From NCBI GenBank assembly GCA_000433455.1, contig HF992498.1, positions 21,629-48,708 on the forward strand: a DNA stretch of 27,080 nt, in the 5' to 3' direction. Made by a program: the position numbers and the translations under genes. The notes under the pieces were generated by a model. It was not told the origin of the DNA. It saw nothing but the letters and a program-made list of their open reading frames with translations, and searched no databases. Source of the DNA: Mycoplasma sp. CAG:877 (lineage in GTDB: Bacteria; Bacillota_I; Bacilli_A; RF39; UBA660). This document shows, piece by piece, positions 14,471 to 22,035 of the stretch (position 1 is the first letter of the stretch; every line of letters starts with the position of its first letter).

Positions 14471-16332
14471 TCACCATCACCTCCTAAGTACTTTTGCAAA
14501 ATCTTATGCAAATCCTTATATTTAAATGGCTTAGCTAGATAATCAGTAAATCCTTCACTAATATATCTATCTCTAGAACCCGAATAAGAATTAGCTGTTA
14601 AAGCAATAATTGGAATTGTACAACCATCATCTCTTAAAATATGAACAGTAGCAATACCATCTAAATCAGGCATCATATGATCTAAGAATAAAACATCATA
14701 ATGATTCTTCTTAATTAAATCAATACAATCTCTACCATTTAAACAACTATTAACTTCTAAATTAAATTGTTCTAATAAACGTGTAGCTAATTTAATATTA
14801 ACAATATTATCATCAACTACTAATACTTTTTTACCAGATAAATCAAGAGGTTTTCTTTCAACGACACCAGAATTATCAAATGAAATAGCACCAACTTTCA
14901 TATCATCAACAACTGCTTGATCAAGACTAATAAGATATCTTGTACCCTTTCCTTTTTCATTTCTAAAGTCAATTGTACCACCCATAATATCTACAAGTCT
15001 TTTAGCAACTATTAATCCCAACTTAACACTATCAGTACCAATAGAAGCACCCTCTTCAGAAAAATCTTCAAAACTCCTATTAAATTCAGCTTCAGTCATT
15101 TCATGACCTGTATTAGCAATAATTAAACTCAACTTATAATTCTCACCAACATAAGCTCCACCAACATCTAAAGATACACTACCGAACTTAGTATGACTAA
15201 TAGCGTTAGCTAAAGTATTAACAAGTATCTTATATATTTTATCAGGGTCTCCCTTAAACTTAGTAGGAATATTTCCATCAACATTTATCTTAAAATCTAA
15301 CACATCACGACTTACTTTAGCTGATGTAACACTATTAATTTCCATTAATAAATCTTCAATTCTATACTCTTTACTCTCTAAAGTTTCTTTACCAGATTCA
15401 ATTCTAGAAATATCAAGAATATTATTAATAAGCTCAAGTAAATCACCAGAAGCCTGTTTAATATCCTTAACATCATGTTTAACCAAATCTTGTGTTAAAT
15501 TCTTCTCTTCAAGTAAAGCTTGACTAAATCCTAAAATAGTATTCATAGGAGTTCTAATCTCATGAGAAATACTTGATAAGAAATCACTCTTTGCCTTATT
15601 AGCAATCTCAGCTTCACGACGACTTTCCTCAGCTTGAGCTAATAACTTAGTATCCTGACTTTCAACCGTAAAGAACAAAGCATTAATTAAGAATACATAC
15701 ATTATATAAATCATATTAAAACGATACTCAAATACTACAAATACAATTATTGAAAAGAACAAAAACACAACACTAAAGTAAGCTACTGGAACAGTTAACT
15801 CTTTAGGATTAGTTTTCTTATACTTCCAAATCATAATAACTGAAGCAATTGCTCCCATTAAAGATAAAATATATATAGGATACATTCCCGGTCCACAAAT
15901 TAATAAATAATTAGGATTAATATTAGTGTGATATGCAATTGGTAACATAAAAGTAAGTAAATAAATTAACATATCAATAACTATTAAAGAAACACCAAGT
16001 ACTCTTCTAACTTTAGTATAATTCGTAATAAGTGCCTCATTTATTGTAACCGAATAAATATAAAATAACGATACCGAAGTAAATATTATATCAGCTAAAA
16101 TATGTAACCTACATAACACTTCTGTAAAGACTGGATGCTTATCCATCCCCGCTATAGCAACAACACAACCTATATCAAGAAATCCTAAAAATACTAAGAA
16201 TATTACTAAAATAGTAAAAAATAAATTAGCTACTTTTCTTTTCCTTTTTACTCTTCTTTTCCATAAATATAGGCCCATTATAACAATTGAATAACATAAT
16301 CCGACTAAACTTATCGCAGAACTAAATAACAC
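14467..16332 (-). CDS. Hybrid histidine kinase with a degenerate ATP-binding domain
   Basis: 621 aa from GTG 16332, chosen because AAAGGGAG ends 8 bases upstream; the GTG at 16341 touches that site. Seven membrane segments (about 2-223) resemble those of the downstream kinase. HisKA has His257 in SISHEIRTPM. The HATPase_c keeps the N-box (NTLANAISHT) but its G1 box reads ANTGHE, with Asn407 replacing the adenine-binding Asp, and the G2 box reads SVKLGL for GTGLGL. Loss of both predicts poor or no ATP binding. The C-terminal receiver is complete (Asp507, Asp508, phospho-acceptor Asp551, Lys601). It is likely a paralogue of the next gene and overlaps it by 4 bases, so a heterodimer in which the partner phosphorylates it is plausible. 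Confidence 0.92.
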   Translation of the reverse strand: MLFSSAISLVGLCYSIVIMGLYLWKRRVKRKRKVANLFFTILVIFLVFLGFLDIGCVVAIAGMDKHPVFTEVLCRLHILADIIFTSVSLFYIYSVTINEALITNYTKVRRVLGVSLIVIDMLIYLLTFMLPIAYHTNINPNYLLICGPGMYPIYILSLMGAIASVIMIWKYKKTNPKELTVPVAYFSVVFLFFSIIVFVVFEYRFNMIYIMYVFLINALFFTVESQDTKLLAQAEESRREAEIANKAKSDFLSSISHEIRTPMNTILGFSQALLEEKNLTQDLVKHDVKDIKQASGDLLELINNILDISRIESGKETLESKEYRIEDLLMEINSVTSAKVSRDVLDFKINVDGNIPTKFKGDPDKIYKILVNTLANAISHTKFGSVSLDVGGAYVGENYKLSLIIANTGHEMTEAEFNRSFEDFSEEGASIGTDSVKLGLIVAKRLVDIMGGTIDFRNEKGKGTRYLISLDQAVVDDMKVGAISFDNSGVVERKPLDLSGKKVLVVDDNIVNIKLATRLLEQFNLEVNSCLNGRDCIDLIKKNHYDVLFLDHMMPDLDGIATVHILRDDGCTIPIIALTANSYSGSRDRYISEGFTDYLAKPFKYKDLHKILQKYLGGDGE

Positions 16333-16404
16333 AAAGCACACTCCCTTTTATGTAGTTAAAACACCAAAATATCCTAACTTCCCATCTTCTATTATCTAAA
16401 AATA

Positions 16405-16433
16405 ATTTTACAATAAATAGAATGAAAAGACAA
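16405..16433 (-). promoter_or_regulatory. Probable promoter of the two-kinase operon
   Basis: Minus-strand TTGTCT (16433-16428), 17 bases, TAAAAT (16410-16405). A leader of about 65 bases follows before the GTG start; I see no riboswitch-like fold in it. Confidence 0.5.
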
Positions 16434-16440
16434 CCTAATA

Positions 16441-16472
16441 AAAGAAAAAAGAATAACAAATTTGCATTCTTT
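16441..16472 (-). terminator. Terminator after the phosphoketolase gene
   Basis: AAAGAAT pairs with ATTCTTT around an 11-base loop, followed by TTTTTTC-type tract on the minus strand. The stem begins at the stop codon. Confidence 0.68.
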
Positions 16473-18813
16473 AATCTTTAATATCCCATTTCCAATTTTT
16501 AATATATGGCATATCTTCTCCATATTCTCTAATATAGTTTTTATGCTTTTCTAACATATCTAAACACCAATCAACTAAAGCCTTAGAGACATCTTTATAT
16601 CTTGGTATTTCTTTTAATACTGCTATTACTAAATGGAATCTATCTATTTCATTTTGCACTCTTATATCAAAAGTAGTTGTAATTGTACCTTCTTCTTTAT
16701 ATCCATGTACATGTATATTTCTATTTTCTCTTTTATATGTTAATTGATGAATTAATGATGGATATCCATGGAAGTTAAATATAATTGGTTTATTCTTTGT
16801 AAATATAGCATTATATTCTTGATCACTCATACCATGTGGATGTGTCTCTGGAGATTGTAATTTCATTAAATCTACTACATTAACTACTCTAATCTTAATA
16901 CCTTTAACAGTCTTTCTTAATATATCAACTGCTGCTAATGTCTCAAGTGTTGGAGTTTCTCCACAACAAGCCATTATAACATCAGGATTTCCTCCATCAT
17001 TACTAGCAAAGTCCCAAACACCAAGTCCCTTAGTACAATGTTCTTTTGCTTGTTCCTTAGTTAACCATTGAGGTCTAGGATGCTTAGAAGCAACTATTAC
17101 ATTTACATAATTCTTAGTTCTAATACAATGTTCAAAACAAGAAAGTAAACAATTAGTATCTGGAGGTAAATACATCCTAACAACATCTGCTTTTTTAGTA
17201 ACTAAATGATTCAAGAATCCTGGATCTTGATGTGTATATCCATTATGATCCTGTTGAAAAACATGTGATACAAGTAAATAATTCAAAGATGCTATTGGTG
17301 CTCTCCAAGGAATTTGATTACATACTTTTAACCATTTAGCATGTTGACTAGCCATAGAATCAACTATTCTAACAAACGCTTCATAACTATGAATAAAACC
17401 ATATCTACCAGTAAGTAAATATCCCTCTAACATACCTTGACATAAATGTTCAGATAAATATGAATCCATTACTCTACCAGTATTAGATAAATATTCATCC
17501 TCCGGTCTAATAGTTTTAAAATTCCAAGTTCTATTTTCAACTTCAAATACATGATTAAATCTATTAGACAATGCCTCATCTGGTCCAAATATTCTAAAGT
17601 TCTTATTCTCTTTATTTAAAACAAATACATCTCTTATATATTTACCAAGTTCCATCGTATCTTGTCCAACTATACATCCTGGAGTCTTAACATCAACTGC
17701 ATAATCTTGCCAATTAGGTGTATTTATCTCTTTTAATAACAATCCTCCATTAGCATAATTACTAGCTCCCATACATTTACTTGGTGTAGGACACAACTCT
17801 CTAAGTTCTTTTATAAGTCTACCATTCGCATCAAATAACTCTTCTGGATGATAACTTAGTAACCACTTTTCTATTACTTTAATATTCTCAGGATTATCTC
17901 TAGTTATTGGAATTGGAACTTGATGAGCTCTAAAACTTCCTTCCATTCTCTTAGCTCCTACTTCTTTAGGACCAGTCCAGCCCTTTGGAGTAGTTAAAAC
18001 TATCATTGGATAATTACCAGTTCCAGTCTTCTTAATTTTCTTTATATCTTTAACAACCTTTTCTAATGTCTCAGCCATCTTCTCATGCATCTTCATTGGA
18101 TCAGATCCAGAAACAAAATATGGTTTCCAACTAAGTCCATAGAAAAAGTCTTCCATCTCTTCTTCACTCATTCTACCAAAGATAGTAGGATTAGCAATCT
18201 TAAACCCATTACGATGTAAAATTGGTAATACTACACCATCAGTCTTAGGATTTAAAAATTTATTTATATTCCAAGAAGTCGCTAAAGGACCAGTCTCAGC
18301 TTCTCCATCTCCTACAACACAAGCTGCTATTAAATCTGGATTATCTAAAACAGCACCAGCTGCATGTGATAAACTATATCCTAATTCTCCACCTTCATGA
18401 ATAGATCCTGGAGTTTCAGGAGCAACATGTGAAGATACTCCACCCGGAAAACTAAATTGCTTACATAACTTTTTAAGTCCTGCCTCATCCTCAGTTATTT
18501 CTGGATAAAACTTAGTATATACCCCCTCTAAATAATTATTAGCAATCATAGCCTGACCACCATGTCCAGGACCTGATAAATATATCATTTTTAAATCATA
18601 TTTCTTTATAATTCTATTCAAATGCATATAAATAAAATTTTGTCCAGGAGCAGTACCCCAATGCCCAACTACATTAGGTTTAATATCAGTTATAACAAGT
18701 CCTCGTCTAACTAAAGGATTATCTAACAAATATAATTGAGCAACAGACAAATAATTTAATGCCCTAAAATACTTATTCATTAAATTTAATTCTTTTCTAG
18801 ATAACACCGGCAT
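16471..18813 (-). CDS. xfp: Xylulose-5-phosphate/fructose-6-phosphate phosphoketolase
   Basis: 780 aa from ATG 18813 (AGGAGG six bases before), close to the family's roughly 790. A thiamine-diphosphate enzyme that splits xylulose 5-phosphate, and often fructose 6-phosphate, with phosphate to give acetyl phosphate plus glyceraldehyde 3-phosphate or erythrose 4-phosphate. Family signatures are clear: GHWGTAPGQNFIYMHLNR, YLSGPGHGGQAM, FSFPGGVSSHVAPETPGSIH, EGGELGYSLSHAAG and the cofactor-binding VGDGEAETGPLA. Later come YGFIHSYEAF and SHVFQQDHNGYTHQDPG. Ketolase routes generate ATP through acetate kinase and are typical of heterofermentative bacteria. It stands alone with its own promoter and terminator. 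Substrate preference between the two sugars is not readable. Confidence 0.97.
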   Translation of the reverse strand: MPVLSRKELNLMNKYFRALNYLSVAQLYLLDNPLVRRGLVITDIKPNVVGHWGTAPGQNFIYMHLNRIIKKYDLKMIYLSGPGHGGQAMIANNYLEGVYTKFYPEITEDEAGLKKLCKQFSFPGGVSSHVAPETPGSIHEGGELGYSLSHAAGAVLDNPDLIAACVVGDGEAETGPLATSWNINKFLNPKTDGVVLPILHRNGFKIANPTIFGRMSEEEMEDFFYGLSWKPYFVSGSDPMKMHEKMAETLEKVVKDIKKIKKTGTGNYPMIVLTTPKGWTGPKEVGAKRMEGSFRAHQVPIPITRDNPENIKVIEKWLLSYHPEELFDANGRLIKELRELCPTPSKCMGASNYANGGLLLKEINTPNWQDYAVDVKTPGCIVGQDTMELGKYIRDVFVLNKENKNFRIFGPDEALSNRFNHVFEVENRTWNFKTIRPEDEYLSNTGRVMDSYLSEHLCQGMLEGYLLTGRYGFIHSYEAFVRIVDSMASQHAKWLKVCNQIPWRAPIASLNYLLVSHVFQQDHNGYTHQDPGFLNHLVTKKADVVRMYLPPDTNCLLSCFEHCIRTKNYVNVIVASKHPRPQWLTKEQAKEHCTKGLGVWDFASNDGGNPDVIMACCGETPTLETLAAVDILRKTVKGIKIRVVNVVDLMKLQSPETHPHGMSDQEYNAIFTKNKPIIFNFHGYPSLIHQLTYKRENRNIHVHGYKEEGTITTTFDIRVQNEIDRFHLVIAVLKEIPRYKDVSKALVDWCLDMLEKHKNYIREYGEDMPYIKNWKWDIKD

Positions 18814-18836
18814 AAACACCCTCCTATTCTTAATAT

Positions 18837-18842
18837 ATTATA
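18837..18842 (-). promoter_or_regulatory. -10 element of the phosphoketolase gene
   Basis: Consensus TATAAT on the minus strand, about 24 bases before the ATG, with AGGAGGG between. The position 17 bases upstream reads TTTATC, a poor -35 that falls in the preceding terminator stem. Confidence 0.5.
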
Positions 18843-18852
18843 GCCCAAACAC

Positions 18853-18884
18853 AAAAAAAGATAAAGATATTTTTCATCTTTATC
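18853..18884 (-). terminator. Terminator after the LppM-like lipoprotein gene
   Basis: A perfect 9-bp stem (GATAAAGAT with ATCTTTATC), 7-base loop and seven Ts on the minus strand. Confidence 0.9.
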
Positions 18885-18897
18885 TTATCGTCAAAGT

Positions 18898-19935
18898 CTA
18901 AATAATTGCTTTATCTTCATTACTACCAATAGTACTATTATTATTTATATCAATCTTAGGTTCTGGAATATTTTTTAATGAAACATCATTATTAACTACT
19001 TCTTTATTATCATCAACACTACTAGCAGCTGCTACTACATTATTATTTTCTACTGGGAAAGTATTAATATTTTGATTTGTATTATTAACTGTATCATTAA
19101 CATTCTCTTGATTTACTGGACTAGTCTCTTTTTTACCTTTATTTTTCTTATTTATTACTGAGAAAATAACTCCTCCAATAACTACAACTCCTAAAACTAC
19201 AAATATAATAATATTAGTTGTATTATATAATGCAAATTCAAACTCTAAGTTTTCTAAATCACTTGTCTTAGTTAAATCCCAAGTTAAATTCTTACCATCA
19301 TTATCTACACTAGTTGCATTATTACTAATTGCTTTATACGGTAATTTAACTACAAACTTCATTTCCATATTAGACATATATTGTGAAAAATCATCTGAAG
19401 AAAAACTTCCATCATCATCTGAATCATCATAATCACTATCTACATCAGTATAATCATCTTCTCTATAACTATAATCACCATCAGTTGAATCATCATCAGT
19501 ATCACCTATATCTGAATCATTTGTATCAAACTTTATTTTAGCAGTATATTTATTTTTAAATAATCCTTTTTCTACATAAAATATTTTAGCATCTTTATCT
19601 TCATCTGTAAGTCCTGATAAATCATATAAAACATTTTTATCTGTACTACTAACTTTATTAATATCTAAATTACTAAGAGTAAGATTAACTCCCTCCATAC
19701 TATCATCTGCATAATCTTCTACTTTAAAACCTTGTTCTTCTAGATTCTTCTTATCTTCATCTGTAAGTAAACTTTCTCCATTTAATAAACTCTTATTAAC
19801 TGCATACAAAATATTATAATTGATTTTCCCATTCTTACTAATTTCCATTGTAGCATTGAATTTTACGCATCCTGTCAACGTAAATGCTATTATCGCTACA
19901 AATAGCACTTTTAAAATCTTAAAACTTCTTTTCAT
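18898..19935 (-). CDS. LppM-like (DUF3153-type) lipoprotein with a C-terminal membrane segment
   Basis: 345 aa; GTAGGAGAG precedes ATG. A signal peptide ends in the lipobox LTGC, so Cys23 should be lipidated and anchor the protein outside the membrane. The external domain (about 24-235) starts with CVKFNATMEISKNGKINYNI, which resembles the LppM fold. It is interrupted by an Asp/Ser/Tyr-rich low-complexity insert (about 140-185). A second membrane segment lies at about 241-262, after which a KKNKGKK stop-transfer and an Asn/Val-rich tail of about 80 residues would lie in the cytoplasm. Being tethered at both ends and continuing inside suggests a surface sensor or scaffold, but the role is unknown. 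Single-gene unit. Confidence 0.75.
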   Translation of the reverse strand: MKRSFKILKVLFVAIIAFTLTGCVKFNATMEISKNGKINYNILYAVNKSLLNGESLLTDEDKKNLEEQGFKVEDYADDSMEGVNLTLSNLDINKVSSTDKNVLYDLSGLTDEDKDAKIFYVEKGLFKNKYTAKIKFDTNDSDIGDTDDDSTDGDYSYREDDYTDVDSDYDDSDDDGSFSSDDFSQYMSNMEMKFVVKLPYKAISNNATSVDNDGKNLTWDLTKTSDLENLEFEFALYNTTNIIIFVVLGVVVIGGVIFSVINKKNKGKKETSPVNQENVNDTVNNTNQNINTFPVENNNVVAAASSVDDNKEVVNNDVSLKNIPEPKIDINNNSTIGSNEDKAII

Positions 19936-19957
19936 AACTCTCTCCTACCTTACTACA

Positions 19958-19986
19958 AGTATAATCGATATAATAATTTTATTCAA
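19958..19986 (-). promoter_or_regulatory. Sigma-A promoter of the LppM-like gene
   Basis: Minus-strand TTGAAT (19986-19981), 17 bases, TATACT (19963-19958). It directly follows the htpG terminator. Confidence 0.75.
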
Positions 19987-20019
19987 GAAAAAAAGCAAAC
20001 GATCTAAAAATCTTTGCTT
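19987..20019 (-). terminator. Terminator after htpG
   Basis: AAGCAAA pairs with TTTGCTT, with an inner GAT/ATC pairing, followed by seven Ts on the minus strand. Confidence 0.8.
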
Positions 20020-20027
20020 AGTTTTTT

Positions 20028-21908
20028 CTATTTAGCAATTACTTCACAAATCAACGAACTAATCTCTGTTGGATTATCTATTGGAAGTCCTGCTATCATT
20101 TTAGCCTCTGCATATAAAATCTTTGTATATTTATCAAACTCTTCTTTATTACTTGAATATAAGTCTTTTAATTTATCAGCTATTGGATGTTTTTCATTTA
20201 CTTCAAGTACTTGTTGTGCCTTAATTCCCATATCATTAGGCATAGCATCAAATACTTTTTGCATTTCTATTGAAACATCTCCCTTAGTAGTTAAACATAC
20301 TGGATGTTTCTTTAATTTATTACTAAACTTAACCTCACTAACATCTCCAATAAGTTCCTTCATATGTTTTAATAAGTCAACATTATCTTCATTTACTTTC
20401 TTTAATTCTTCTTTTTCTTCATCACTTTCAAGTCCTAAGTCCTCATTTTCAACATTAGCAAACTTCTTACCTTCATATTCTTGAATAGCCGTAATAGCAA
20501 ACTCATCTACATAATCAGTTAAGTATAAAATATCAAAGTCATGATCTTTTACTTGTTCAACATTAGGCATAGCATCAATTTTCTTGATAGATGAACCAGC
20601 TGCATAATAAATCTTTTCTTGTCCATCTTTCATATTATCAACATATTCTTTTAAAGTAACAAGTTTTTCTTCTTTAGCTGAATAAAACATAACTAAGTCT
20701 TTTAACTTATCTTTATCAGCACCAAAGTTATTATAAACTCCATACTTTAATTGAACACCAAATGTCTTAAAGAATGAAATATAATTTTCTCGATCATTCT
20801 TTAACATATCTTCTAATTCTTTACGAATCTTACTCTCAATATTTTTAGCAATTAATTTCAAGTTATGACTCTCTTGTAATACTTCTCTTGAAATATTTAA
20901 TGATAAATCTTCACTATCTACAACACCTTTAACAAAACTAAAGTAGTCTGGTAATAGATCAGCACATCTATCCATTATTAATACTCCATTAGCATATAAA
21001 CTAAGTCCTTTTTCATAATCTTGTGTATAGTAATCATATGGTGCATGACTTGGTATAAATAATAATGATTTATAAGAACACATTCCCTCTACTGAAGAAG
21101 AAATTACTTTTAATGGCTTATCAAAATCATTAAACTTATCCATATAGAAGTTTTCATAATCAGCTTCACTTACTTCACTCTTATTTTTCTTCCATATAGG
21201 AACCATACTATTTAATACTTCTATTTCTTTTTTATCTTCATACTCATGTTTCTCTTCATCTTTTAACTCATGATGTGTAACTTCCATCTTAATAGGAAAA
21301 CTAATATAATCAGAATACTTCTTAACTAATCCCTTAATTTGATATTCATCTAAGTACTTACAATAATCATTCTCTTCTGTATCTTCTTTAATATGTAAAA
21401 CTATCTTAGTACCATTATCAGTTTTCTTTGCTTTCTTAATAGTATAACCATCTGCGCCTTCACTTTCCCAAGTATAAGCTTCATCACTATCAACTGACTT
21501 AGAAGTAACAGTAATCTTATCACTAACCATAAAAGCTGAGTAAAAACCAACACCAAATTGTCCAATAATATTAGTTTTCTCTTCCTTACTCATATTTTCT
21601 TTAAAAGCAAGTGTTCCAGACTTTGCTATTGTACCTAAGTTATTTTCTAACTCTTCCTTAGTCATACCACAACCATTATCAGAAATAGTTAAAGTACGTT
21701 TTTCTTCATCTTTTTCTAGTAAAATACCTAAATCTTCTCTTTTAACTTTAATATTTTTATCAGTTAAAGAACGATAATATAACTTATCTAGTGCATCAGA
21801 AGCATTAGAAATTAACTCCCTTAAAAATATATCTTTATTAGTATAAATTGAATTAATCATTAAATCTAAAAGTCTCTTTGATTCAGACTTAAATTCATGT
21901 TTCTCCAA
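20028..21908 (-). CDS. htpG: Chaperone HtpG (bacterial Hsp90)
   Basis: 626 aa with TTG at 21908 as start; AAGGAG lies 9 bases upstream. The longer frame (GTG at 21935) would begin at about the transcription start of the promoter, so it is unlikely; an ATG at 21917 sits too close to the ribosome site. HtpG is an ATP-driven dimeric chaperone of the cytoplasm. N-terminal GHKL ATPase motifs are present: LISNASDALDKL, SDNGCGMT and IGQFGVGFYSAFMV. The middle domain has SLNISREVLQ with the ATP-sensing Arg. A C-terminal dimerisation domain follows, without a eukaryotic MEEVD tail. A CIRCE-like operator overlaps its promoter, in contrast to Bacillus subtilis, where htpG is not under HrcA. Single-gene unit. 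Confidence 0.97.
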   Translation of the reverse strand: MEKHEFKSESKRLLDLMINSIYTNKDIFLRELISNASDALDKLYYRSLTDKNIKVKREDLGILLEKDEEKRTLTISDNGCGMTKEELENNLGTIAKSGTLAFKENMSKEEKTNIIGQFGVGFYSAFMVSDKITVTSKSVDSDEAYTWESEGADGYTIKKAKKTDNGTKIVLHIKEDTEENDYCKYLDEYQIKGLVKKYSDYISFPIKMEVTHHELKDEEKHEYEDKKEIEVLNSMVPIWKKNKSEVSEADYENFYMDKFNDFDKPLKVISSSVEGMCSYKSLLFIPSHAPYDYYTQDYEKGLSLYANGVLIMDRCADLLPDYFSFVKGVVDSEDLSLNISREVLQESHNLKLIAKNIESKIRKELEDMLKNDRENYISFFKTFGVQLKYGVYNNFGADKDKLKDLVMFYSAKEEKLVTLKEYVDNMKDGQEKIYYAAGSSIKKIDAMPNVEQVKDHDFDILYLTDYVDEFAITAIQEYEGKKFANVENEDLGLESDEEKEELKKVNEDNVDLLKHMKELIGDVSEVKFSNKLKKHPVCLTTKGDVSIEMQKVFDAMPNDMGIKAQQVLEVNEKHPIADKLKDLYSSNKEEFDKYTKILYAEAKMIAGLPIDNPTEISSLICEVIAK

Positions 21909-21941
21909 ACAAATCATCTCCTTAATTTTGTTCACAATTTA

Positions 21942-21970
21942 TTTATAGCACTATTTTTAGCAGTTGTCAA
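21942..21970 (-). promoter_or_regulatory. Sigma-A promoter of htpG
   Basis: Consensus TTGACA (21970-21965), 17 bases, TATAAA (21947-21942). The spacer shares GCTAAAAATAGTG with the hsp20 promoter, and the -35 lies inside the CIRCE-like element. Confidence 0.88.
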
Positions 21971-21983
21971 CATTGAGTGCCAA
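21957..21983. promoter_or_regulatory. CIRCE-like operator of htpG
   Basis: TTAGCAGTT, 9 bases, GAGTGCCAA. The right arm has one mismatch to the CIRCE consensus and the left arm two, so it is weaker than the hsp20 site. Its position over the -35 and the shared 9-base spacing match the hsp20 operator. Confidence 0.72.
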
Positions 21984-21988
21984 TTTAA

Positions 21989-22023
21989 ATAAAAAAGAAA
22001 GAGTCCACTAACAAGTAAACTCT
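21989..22023 (-). terminator. Terminator after the VWA surface protein gene
   Basis: AGAGTTTAC pairs with GTGGACTCT (two wobbles), 6-base loop, then TTTCTTTTTT on the minus strand. Confidence 0.75.
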
Positions 22024-22035
22024 TAATTCATATAT

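Noticed and set aside
16342..16440. Riboswitch or attenuator in the leader of the kinase operon
   Set aside because: No stable multi-helix fold or T-run hairpin could be seen; the region holds only a plausible promoter and the ribosome site.
19820..20484. Two plus-strand frames across the lipoprotein start and the htpG 3' end
   Set aside because: They run antisense to strongly supported genes, lack ribosome sites, and have a composition typical of reversed coding sequence.
21909..21935. A longer start for htpG at 21935
   Set aside because: It would begin at about the predicted transcription start and run through the ribosome site.
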